From the IMG/VR virus record IMGVR_UViG_3300027754_000063, positions 1 to 64,000 of that record: 64,000 nucleotides of DNA; one strand, written 5' to 3'. Positions within the stretch are counted from its first letter, which is position 1. Every line of letters starts with the position of its first letter. Source of the DNA: a virus. Below, piece by piece: positions 51,405 through 59,388 of this stretch. Below the pieces are notes generated by a model that made no database searches, was not told where the DNA came from, and worked only from the letters and a program-made list of their open reading frames with translations. The translations under genes and the position numbers were made by a program.

Positions 51405-51434
51405 AAAGCCCTTAATTCTTCAATTAAGGGCTTT
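51405..51434. terminator. Bidirectional terminator, copy 1
   Basis: AAAGCCCTTAATT (51405-51417), CTTC loop, AATTAAGGGCTTT (51422-51434), flanked by A/T runs. It terminates the decoration gene 51460-52167 on the - strand. A near-identical copy lies at 62669-62696 after the paralog. Confidence 0.9.
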
Positions 51435-51459
51435 AAAAATGTTTAATTTTTTCTAATTA

Positions 51460-52167
51460 TTATGATACGGCTGCACTGAACGGAGTAACCTCGGTGGCAG
51501 TCTGAGTAAGAACAGCTTTTACATGGAATAATCCGGCGGCAATGTCGAGTATTTCAACATAATTTCCTCTTCTACCACCTTTGGTAGAGCCATCCATAGT
51601 AATCGTATCATCGGTTCCACCTGCAATCCACATATCGATTGCTGTAGGCGTACCAGTCAGTGGTGTCTCGTCATCTGAACCAAAAGCAACTCCGGTCATT
51701 ACGTCAGTAGCATTAGCGACCTGAACTACGTATGTACCAGGACTTACAACAAGAGTATCTACATAAAACTTATAATTATTACCAGATCCAGATGCGGCTG
51801 GAAGCGTTGCAACAACGCCTGCGGCTCTTGTTAAAACGAGCGGCACATTAGCATGTGTGGCGGCTGTAAGCGTCACAGTCGCTGTATTTAGAACCACAGG
51901 GGCTTTTGATAGAGCGGTATTTGCTATCTTCGCCTGCGTAACGGCTAAAGCATCTAATTTAGCAGTTGTAACGGCTAGAGCATCTAATTTAGCAGTTGTA
52001 ACGGCTAGAGCGGCTAATTCGGCGGTTGAAATCGCTGAATCTGCGACGTCTACATTTACAACAGCATCTGTTGCCAAATTAACTGTTTTAACGACACCAT
52101 TTAATATTCTTGGTTTTAGTAGCTCGACAGAGCCAGGACCAGTACCTTCAGTTGTTTGTGTTGACAT
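51460..52167 (-). CDS. Virion decoration/fibre protein, paralog 1
   Basis: A 235-aa protein, start ATG 52167 with AAAGGAT. The N-terminal third has three AVTTAKLDAL-type repeats (AALAVTTAKLDALAV), as in phage fibre stalks. The rest is beta-rich with VPLVLTRAAGVVATLPAASGSG, YKFYVDT, VQVANATDVM, MDGSTKGG and VEILDIAAGLFHVKA. The 183-aa gene at 62722 shares all these but lacks most stalk repeats. Both begin MSTQTT and both have the same kind of terminator. GC-richer than neighbours, so probably highly expressed. Confidence 0.75.
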   Translation of the reverse strand: MSTQTTEGTGPGSVELLKPRILNGVVKTVNLATDAVVNVDVADSAISTAELAALAVTTAKLDALAVTTAKLDALAVTQAKIANTALSKAPVVLNTATVTLTAATHANVPLVLTRAAGVVATLPAASGSGNNYKFYVDTLVVSPGTYVVQVANATDVMTGVAFGSDDETPLTGTPTAIDMWIAGGTDDTITMDGSTKGGRRGNYVEILDIAAGLFHVKAVLTQTATEVTPFSAAVS

Positions 52168-52271
52168 TTTAAAATCCTTTCAAAGAAATACCTAGTACAT
52201 TATATATTATTTTATAAATAAAATTTAAAATTTGTTATCAGAATTTCTTTGAATTTCGCAGAAATCTGTAG

Positions 52272-55200
52272 TTAAGGAATAGACCAAGTATTGTTTTGAA
52301 CATTAAAAGTTCCTTCTTGAACATAATATCCTGCTGGAGGCGTGTTGGATGCAGTTGCATAGTTAAAATAACCTCTATTATATCTCATTTCGTCTCCACC
52401 AACTCCGTTTTTGTAATAAGCTGCTTTATACCATTCATTTTCTGTAGGAATCCAGCAATCGCTCATAACTTCAATAGACATTTCTCCATAATACGAAGTA
52501 TTTGGGAAAATATACGAACCAGTTTCTGTGTCAGCATGAAAAGTTATACTAACTGTTCCGCTTGCAGTAGCAGGTGCCGACATAATAATTGTTGCATCCT
52601 CATAATCTGGTATGTCTATAACAGAGGCACCGGTATCTATTCCCGTTCCAGTCATTAGCATTCCAATACAAACATCAAGAACACCAGGATCTGTATCCGC
52701 TGTAAAAATTACAGAGCTGCTCCCGTTTGTTGTGGTGCCTGTCAGAACTATCGTGTAAACGGCGGGAGTTTGTGCACCATTGTGAATCCAATTGCAGTAC
52801 CGTGCTGCTGCATGCCATTTCGTTGCTATCGGTTTTTTGTGCATTCCGCTTCTAATTTGCAAAATATCCAGTGTAGAATCAAAATATATTCCTAACCATT
52901 GACCGGATAAGTTTGGATTTGCACCTTCTTGATCTTGAATAAGATCTAGGTCTACTATGCGTTGCATGCTGCCGTCTATTACATTAGCCTGTAAAAAAAG
53001 CATATATTGTTCTACAGTTATATTCAAAGCACTAATATAAAAATCATAATGTACATTACCACAATTCTTTTTAAGTGCTTTTGTGGATAACAAGCCATCT
53101 CCGAACCTGCTTTCCACCACATCAGCATTGTTACCTGCTTCATCAATGTCAATTAGATTTACTAATTTAAGCGATGCGTTTCCATCATAAAAATCTTTGT
53201 GAAAACTTGCAATTCTAAATGTTGAAAGGTTTTCTATATCCCATGATATTTCATGTTTATTGGTAGATCGAAAAACTTTAGTTCTTTTATCTGGTCTGTT
53301 GTCTTCAATTTCATATAAAGATCGTTTATTAGGAAATAAAGTTCTTCCTCCTGTGAGACCTACTCCTCTTACAATGTATTCTGCATCTTGTTCTAACTGT
53401 TCTGGAGCATCGAAAGAATCTTCTACGTAAACAGCACTGCTAGATATACGAACATCATCAATATATCCATTAAAAACTTCGGCTAAATTGTGTCGACCGG
53501 CACCAATAGTAAGGTCGTGTGTGGCTGGAGAATCTGGATCCGTTATTACCGTGTTGTTGAAGAATTCGTATACATTTACACCATTCGCATATATGCGGTA
53601 ATTGTTAGTATTTTCATCTACAAGCCAAGCATTATTTCTTACTAATGCAAGGTGCGTCCATGATCCAACGGGAGCATGAACCTCAGCGTTCCAATCATAA
53701 TGCAGAACGCTTGTTCCTGTTATTTCTGCATAACCAGACGTACTACAACCATCACTATCGTTGAAGTGTGCGGATTGTGCAACTGTAAAAGCCGTATCCG
53801 TAACAGTAAGTATTGTATAGGTTATTGTAACATCGTGTAGACAAGCGGTACACTGTGCATATTTAAGCCTTGTTATTGTAACGCTACCACCAACTGAAAA
53901 TCCGTGGGAGCGTTCAGCGATAGGATCAGCAAAGCCTCCAATTTCACTTGTATCTCCTACATACGTGATTGTAATCGTAGCACCACTTCTATTATAAGAT
54001 CCCGTAAATGATTTATTCCCACTGATATATAAAGAATCTGAATTGCTCCCGTGTCTCCAAAGGATACCATCGTTATACTCTCCTACACTGAACAAGCCTC
54101 CTACTAAAGTTTGAGATGTTGGGTAAACCCATGCTTCTAAAGTAAAGTCTCCTATTCCAAAATCAAAAACTTCGTTTGCCGCGATATACGCAAAATTGCC
54201 AGAACAAGCCATAGCAGATGCACCAAATTTCTTTTCAGCACTAGTTGTAATACTTATTGGACTGCCAATTGATCCGTTGTATCCCAATACTTCCAAACCA
54301 AAATAACTGTTATCCGTTAATTCGTCCTCGAAATTTAGAATTAATATGGCATTTACACCTTCCCATGTGCTTGTAAGTTCTCTACCGTTTCCACCTTGAT
54401 CGAATGTGCCATAAGCACTCGTGCTTTTTATTGTGCCAACATCCAGTATAACACCTCCAGAGCTATGGCTATAGCCGCTGCCGCCGTTTGTAACAGTTAC
54501 AGCGGTTATAACGCCGTTGCTTGTGTTTATTATACCCGTAGCACCTGAACCATTTGAAGCTGTGAAAATAATTTTTGATCCATTTCCATACCCTGTGCCT
54601 CCTTTAGGATCATATTTCCCGAACCCTACAACATTAACGCCGCTGATGGATGTACTAGGTTCTGGGCTTACAACTACAAAGAATTCTGCTCCTACACCGT
54701 CAACCACAGATGCTGTAATGTACCCAGAAACTTCAGGATCGTTAGTAGAGATGTAGCCACTGCCGCCATTTGTAATATTTACGCTAGTAACAATACCAGA
54801 AGAAGTAACAATTGTTGCTGTGGCTCCAGAACCATTTGAAGTTGTAAAAGAAATGTTTGATCCACTTCCATAATCTGCACCTCCTCTGATAATGCCTACG
54901 CCTGTTATCGCACCAGAAGATACTGTTATATTTCCAAACACAACTCCAGAACCGCTTTTAACATAAGCTTGAACAGGATCTTCGGGTTGAGTATTATTTT
55001 CTGTTGAATCTCCATGCGTAAATTGATCTTCTTTAACATCAACATTAAAATGAAAGGTAGAGCAGTTGTCAGCACACCTTGGATCTGCTTGTGTTTCTAT
55101 CATGAGTCGAATAGTTTTTGTTTCAAAAGGTAGAGCTATTACATACCCTTCTTCTTCTTGCGATCCAGTCCAAACCTGAAAATCATCAGCCCATATATGA

Positions 55201-57341
55201 AATACATTCGGGTTCTCAATTTGACCACCGCATGTGAATGTCAAGGACTTTATTCCAATAGGGCGTATAAAATTGTGAGTAAACCAAGAGCCATCTGGTT
55301 CTGCTGTAACCTGACACTTACAATTTTCAACAGGAGTTGTTGGAGGGGCTCCAGGATCTGTGCCGCATGTATAGGTGTGGGTTCCTATGGATGGTTCGTA
55401 ACTATCAACGATGCAAACTTCTGGGGCACAACAATTCGGACACGTCCTTTGTAACGGAAATTGTTTCGGTAGATAGTTGGCTTGATTAGAATCGCTTCCA
55501 ATCGTTGTGCCTGGAGGTGTTTCACTCTGTGTGGCGAAAGACCAGTATCCGCCGACGCCAGATCCACAGCGATTTGGTGAGTAGTACCCAGCTTTGTACC
55601 ACTCGTCTATAGTTGGCATCCGATACGTAGGAGCTAAACCCGTATTTGGGTTTATGTCGTTGACGGTATATATTAAGTTTGATACACTTAGTAGTGTAGG
55701 TTGACCGTATTGGTCCAATGCACTCTCATCAAAATTGTATGCACCGTTTTCTGTTGTCGTTCCGTCTTGTGCTCCGCTCGGTTTGCCATTACTCATCCAA
55801 TTGCAAAATCTCGCACATGAATCAAAGCTAACAAACTCGACCGGATGGTTACCAGCACTGTTCAAAACGGCATATACGTAGCCGCCGTTTGTACCAGAAC
55901 GGCTGATTGATGGTATATAAGATGTTTGATAGACTGTTGTGTTCATTAGGGTACTGTAGAGACCACCAACGGGATCAGTGGCAGCTACCGCATTTAAGAA
56001 CTCCGTGTACTGATCGACCGTCACTGCGTACTTGCCGATCTGGTATTCGTATGACACGGAACCCGCATCTCGTGCCGGGTTCCCGCAAACCGAAGAAGAG
56101 TCGTACGCCGCACCGAGGATGGCGGCATCCCGCCGTGCCTGCAAAGCCTGCGAGGGTGACAAGCTGTTACCACAAGGGACCAGTAAGCCACTTTCTTTGG
56201 CGGCGTTTCCAGGATTGCCAACCGGCACCATGTCAGGGAGTTCTTCCATTGATGAACTTGCGAGGCGAAAACCGATGTAGTAACCCCCGTAACGAGGGTC
56301 CTGCTCCTCGACCATGGGTCTGCTGTAACTCCAGAGGGAGGAATATATGCTGATATTAACAGTGCTTCCCGTGAAACCAGTAGCTACACCATTAAGTTTA
56401 ATTTCGATAACCTCTCCGGTCCACTCATTTACATTGCCAAACTGATCAAATGTGCCGTAGAAGCTCTCGCTGCCAGTAAATGAGCCTACGTCAGTTACGT
56501 GCCCGATCCAGTTTTCACTAGTCCAGATGTCTTCTTCTGATACTACTGGTTGGTCATTAACTAGCGTAACAGGCGATGTATCAGGTACAAGAGCGTCAAG
56601 TTCTGCTCCACTACCTTTGTCTCCTCCGTCCCCTCCAGACAACGGAGTTATTTCAGGTGCTCCAGTTGCTCCAACTTTAACGTTCAAAACAGTCCAAGAA
56701 ATGTCTCTGAATGTTCCTTGTCCTGGCAAGTCATTATTATCAAGAATATAAGATACGGTTGTGTGGTTTGTTTGTACTAAGTATCCAGGAACGAGTGTTG
56801 CTGTACCTTGCCAAGATTTGTCGCCAAATTTTTGATCTATTATGGCTAATTCTCCAATATCTGAAAGATTAAATGAGAATTTGTCAGGACGATAACTAGC
56901 GTCTTTCCTTGTCCATACTCTATTTCCATTTGCTCGTATAAGATTTCCTTTAACATCATATGAGGGTCCATTCATGTCTGCTGCTGTACATTCCCAGTAA
57001 ACAGTCATGCCTGTAATGTTTACTCTAATTTTATCGATTCTTCTTTTGTCTCCGATTTTAAAGTGTGCATCAAGCAGTCCTTGTGCATACATAAGCGGTC
57101 CTTTTCCGTCTATTGTGTATTCAGCAGGACTAAGATCTGATGGAACTCTATCTTCTGGATCGGTGCTAGCATTTTCAAAATAGAAAGTTTTTATTCCAGT
57201 TTCAGGCATGTCATTGTCTGTTGTGAAACTGTTACAGCTTTCAATTGACAGTATGTGTGTGTCTGCTGGTACATTTTCTCCTGTAACCTTAAGACCAACA
57301 CGCAAGAATGCTGTCGGGCACGATCCGGCTATTTTTGTCAT
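52272..57341 (-). CDS. Giant adhesin with FGE/C-type-lectin-like and LamG domains (1689 aa)
   Basis: A multidomain surface protein. Residues 1-330: beta-rich, ending in GNVNEWTGEV. About 375-640: FGE-sulfatase-type (C-type-lectin fold) domain with YQIGKYAVTVDQYTEFLNA and YRMPTIDEWYKAGYY. About 645-800: Cys-rich and beta regions. About 800-960: Gly-rich modules with NGGSGY. About 1000-1290: LamG/concanavalin-like domain (FTLEAWVYP). About 1440-1689: second FGE-like domain (ITVEQYMLFLQ, CWIPTENEWYKAAYY). As a fold, this is used for binding in phage receptor-binding proteins, so adhesion rather than enzyme activity is likely. The DNA near 56000-56330 is markedly GC-rich. Confidence 0.8.
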   Translation of the reverse strand: MTKIAGSCPTAFLRVGLKVTGENVPADTHILSIESCNSFTTDNDMPETGIKTFYFENASTDPEDRVPSDLSPAEYTIDGKGPLMYAQGLLDAHFKIGDKRRIDKIRVNITGMTVYWECTAADMNGPSYDVKGNLIRANGNRVWTRKDASYRPDKFSFNLSDIGELAIIDQKFGDKSWQGTATLVPGYLVQTNHTTVSYILDNNDLPGQGTFRDISWTVLNVKVGATGAPEITPLSGGDGGDKGSGAELDALVPDTSPVTLVNDQPVVSEEDIWTSENWIGHVTDVGSFTGSESFYGTFDQFGNVNEWTGEVIEIKLNGVATGFTGSTVNISIYSSLWSYSRPMVEEQDPRYGGYYIGFRLASSSMEELPDMVPVGNPGNAAKESGLLVPCGNSLSPSQALQARRDAAILGAAYDSSSVCGNPARDAGSVSYEYQIGKYAVTVDQYTEFLNAVAATDPVGGLYSTLMNTTVYQTSYIPSISRSGTNGGYVYAVLNSAGNHPVEFVSFDSCARFCNWMSNGKPSGAQDGTTTENGAYNFDESALDQYGQPTLLSVSNLIYTVNDINPNTGLAPTYRMPTIDEWYKAGYYSPNRCGSGVGGYWSFATQSETPPGTTIGSDSNQANYLPKQFPLQRTCPNCCAPEVCIVDSYEPSIGTHTYTCGTDPGAPPTTPVENCKCQVTAEPDGSWFTHNFIRPIGIKSLTFTCGGQIENPNVFHIWADDFQVWTGSQEEEGYVIALPFETKTIRLMIETQADPRCADNCSTFHFNVDVKEDQFTHGDSTENNTQPEDPVQAYVKSGSGVVFGNITVSSGAITGVGIIRGGADYGSGSNISFTTSNGSGATATIVTSSGIVTSVNITNGGSGYISTNDPEVSGYITASVVDGVGAEFFVVVSPEPSTSISGVNVVGFGKYDPKGGTGYGNGSKIIFTASNGSGATGIINTSNGVITAVTVTNGGSGYSHSSGGVILDVGTIKSTSAYGTFDQGGNGRELTSTWEGVNAILILNFEDELTDNSYFGLEVLGYNGSIGSPISITTSAEKKFGASAMACSGNFAYIAANEVFDFGIGDFTLEAWVYPTSQTLVGGLFSVGEYNDGILWRHGSNSDSLYISGNKSFTGSYNRSGATITITYVGDTSEIGGFADPIAERSHGFSVGGSVTITRLKYAQCTACLHDVTITYTILTVTDTAFTVAQSAHFNDSDGCSTSGYAEITGTSVLHYDWNAEVHAPVGSWTHLALVRNNAWLVDENTNNYRIYANGVNVYEFFNNTVITDPDSPATHDLTIGAGRHNLAEVFNGYIDDVRISSSAVYVEDSFDAPEQLEQDAEYIVRGVGLTGGRTLFPNKRSLYEIEDNRPDKRTKVFRSTNKHEISWDIENLSTFRIASFHKDFYDGNASLKLVNLIDIDEAGNNADVVESRFGDGLLSTKALKKNCGNVHYDFYISALNITVEQYMLFLQANVIDGSMQRIVDLDLIQDQEGANPNLSGQWLGIYFDSTLDILQIRSGMHKKPIATKWHAAARYCNWIHNGAQTPAVYTIVLTGTTTNGSSSVIFTADTDPGVLDVCIGMLMTGTGIDTGASVIDIPDYEDATIIMSAPATASGTVSITFHADTETGSYIFPNTSYYGEMSIEVMSDCWIPTENEWYKAAYYKNGVGGDEMRYNRGYFNYATASNTPPAGYYVQEGTFNVQNNTWSIP

Positions 57342-57357
57342 TTAATTTCTTTCTATG

Positions 57358-58623
57358 TTAGTTTTTATAGACGCCTCCGCGTCCCTTACGTGCAGGAGGA
57401 GCACATCCTACACATCCACGACGTCTTGGCGGACGAGCACCATCGCATCTACGGCAGCAACATGGTGGTTTGTAGCCGTTTGCTGCTGGATATGGGGGCG
57501 GAGGAGCACCATTGTTCGTTGCTCTGGAGAAAAACAAACGTCCTACAAGACCCCTACGCTGGCCACGTGGTCTGCAAGTGCTTGGAATGCACTTCGGTTC
57601 GGCCTGCGGCGGGCAAAGATAGCATCGTTCTGGTACTTCTTTAGGAGGCAGGTCTGGTACTGTACCTGATGGCGGTGTTGGTGGTAATGGGCTTTGTCTC
57701 GGCAGCGGAGTTATTGTTATAACTGGTGAGTCATGAGTTGTGTTTACAATAATAGGCGTGCGTGTAGTTGGAGTGATAGGATCAGGATAATCAGGTCCAA
57801 CAGTCATTGTCGTTGTTGCTCTCTTGTTATAAGTCTGCTCACCAAATCCAAACTTGTGGTAGCAATTCGCTTCCATGGTATCGGTTGCAGGATCAAAACA
57901 CCCATCAAACATTAATCTTGTTGGTTGGTATTCGTCGTCAACGTCAGGTGAGTTCGGGGAGTTATCTAAAATTCGTAAAACAGAGTCGACAGTAAGATCA
58001 TCAGAGAATTCTGTCAGCATTTGGCTTACATTAGGAGCATGCTTATTGCAGTTGTATTCTCCATCTGGTCCTGTATAAACATCCGGAAAACCAGGCGGAG
58101 TGTTGCTGCTGTACACGCACGGTTGTCCATATCCTGGTCTGTACCATCCCTCACAACCTCCAGGACAGAATGGTTTTGGGTTTGGTGGTTTTGGTGGTAT
58201 TGGTATTGGTGTCATTGGGAGCCATGTTATTACTGGTACATGCTCAGGAGGGCTGGCACATGCACGAGATGAATCGCCTTCGTCGTATCCGTCGCAATTA
58301 ATAAACCAAGTAACAAAGAATGAATTTGTTGGCGATACTGTGTCTCGATTATCATTTGACTGCATTGCATGGATTTCTTCTGCTGTTGCAAATGTAATTT
58401 TTTGAAAAACTTGTGCCGAACTGCAGTCATCTGTAAGCATTTCTTCTGAGTCTGCTATTTGCCCACAAGGTCTTAATGGATGTGATGGAGGCGGGCTAAC
58501 TTCCTCTTCCAAAGGCAAAGGCGTAGTTTCTTCAAGAGATTTAACGTATTCGGAAATTATATCTTCTGCATAAGACTTTTTCTGATTCCATAATACTTTG
58601 TGTTCAAATTGAATTTCACTCAT
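57358..58623 (-). CDS. Pro/Cys-rich virion protein
   Basis: Start ATG 58623 (MSEIQFEHKVLWNQKK); a TTG 15 bases upstream has no better site. Residues about 40-60, 125-150 and 310-340 are Pro-rich; the C-terminal 90 are extremely Pro/Arg/Cys-rich (CCCRRC, RRRGCVGCAPP). FVTWFINCDGYDEGD suggests a folded domain early on. There is no signal peptide. It lies 16 bases downstream... in transcription order it precedes the giant adhesin gene, so the two may form a fibre complex. The GC-rich 3' end differs from the genome. Confidence 0.6.
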   Translation of the reverse strand: MSEIQFEHKVLWNQKKSYAEDIISEYVKSLEETTPLPLEEEVSPPPSHPLRPCGQIADSEEMLTDDCSSAQVFQKITFATAEEIHAMQSNDNRDTVSPTNSFFVTWFINCDGYDEGDSSRACASPPEHVPVITWLPMTPIPIPPKPPNPKPFCPGGCEGWYRPGYGQPCVYSSNTPPGFPDVYTGPDGEYNCNKHAPNVSQMLTEFSDDLTVDSVLRILDNSPNSPDVDDEYQPTRLMFDGCFDPATDTMEANCYHKFGFGEQTYNKRATTTMTVGPDYPDPITPTTRTPIIVNTTHDSPVITITPLPRQSPLPPTPPSGTVPDLPPKEVPERCYLCPPQAEPKCIPSTCRPRGQRRGLVGRLFFSRATNNGAPPPPYPAANGYKPPCCCRRCDGARPPRRRGCVGCAPPARKGRGGVYKN

Positions 58624-58782
58624 ATATGGATTTGGCAAGGAAACAGTCCATAAGTGGAATGCAATGAATTGCCTTTAGCTCCTAAGCATTTTTATTAAAA
58701 GTTTATTTACATTATATATATTGTTTTTTTTAAATTTTATTATATATAGATTGTCAGTATAATCTACAATTTAAGGGTTTTT

Positions 58783-58824
58783 ATGCAATTTAATCAATGG
58801 TTAGAATGTAATAATACCAGATAG
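58783..58824 (+). pseudogene. 13-codon fragment of a capsid-targeting-like gene
   Basis: ATG 58783 encodes MQFNQWLECNNTR and a stop, so only the targeting motif remains. It lies 48 bases before the intact motif gene at 58873, whose start is MNFKQWLVSC. A truncated duplicate or a true minigene are both possible. AAGGG lies about 8 bases upstream. Confidence 0.5.
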
Positions 58825-58872
58825 CTACGAAGCAATTTTTAGAAAAATTATACTTACAGTACTAGGAATAAT

Positions 58873-59388
58873 ATGAATTTTAAACAGTGGTTAGTTAGTT
58901 GCAAGTCACCAAGTATTTTTGAAAACTCTAAAGGCTTAGACTTCTTGCGGGCTGACAGCTCTGAACGTGCTAGATTCCAGTCCCTAAGTCAGCAAATAGA
59001 TCAAGCATATGCGATAAAAGATTATAAAAAAGCAGAAGAACTAGAAGTTGAATTAGAAGACCTGTCTAATAATTTGGAAGATAAACTAAGTGATATTGGT
59101 CAAGAAGGTGGAGAGGAAGATGATGTTGATCAAGATTGGAGTGTTCAAGATGACTTTGCAAATATATATGCTAGATATTTAAGCAATAAGATAAGCGATG
59201 CTGATATTTTCCCTATTCTTAAAGATGCTATACTTGCACCTAATATTAATTTATCTTTTCCAAATATGAAGCTAATAAATAGTCTTGACAAAGAGTCTTT
59301 ACTTGCGATGGCAAAAGATGCTTATTTACATAAGAAAAATATGCATGCTTCTTTAAAAGGAGCCGGTAGTTTGTGGGGTAAAAAGTAA
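58873..59388 (+). CDS. Capsid-targeting-like protein coupled to ART-like gene
   Basis: A 171-aa, acidic, helical protein starting MNFKQWLVSCKSPSIFENS. The middle is coiled coil (AYAIKDYKKAEELEVELED); the C-terminus is basic and ends SLWGKK. CTAGGAATAAT supplies a binding site. TAATG overlaps the next gene by one base, so the pair is made together. It may carry the ADP-ribosyltransferase-like protein into the head (inference). Confidence 0.65.
   Translation: MNFKQWLVSCKSPSIFENSKGLDFLRADSSERARFQSLSQQIDQAYAIKDYKKAEELEVELEDLSNNLEDKLSDIGQEGGEEDDVDQDWSVQDDFANIYARYLSNKISDADIFPILKDAILAPNINLSFPNMKLINSLDKESLLAMAKDAYLHKKNMHASLKGAGSLWGKK

Noticed and set aside
52272-57341. Formylglycine-generating enzyme (sulfatase activator)
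   Set aside because: The fold motifs occur, but the protein is a 1689-aa mosaic with LamG and Gly-rich modules in a fibre locus, and no sulfatase is nearby; binding is more likely than catalysis.
52272-58623. Diversity-generating retroelement target
   Set aside because: C-type-lectin-like domains are present, but I see no reverse transcriptase and no template repeat in the window.
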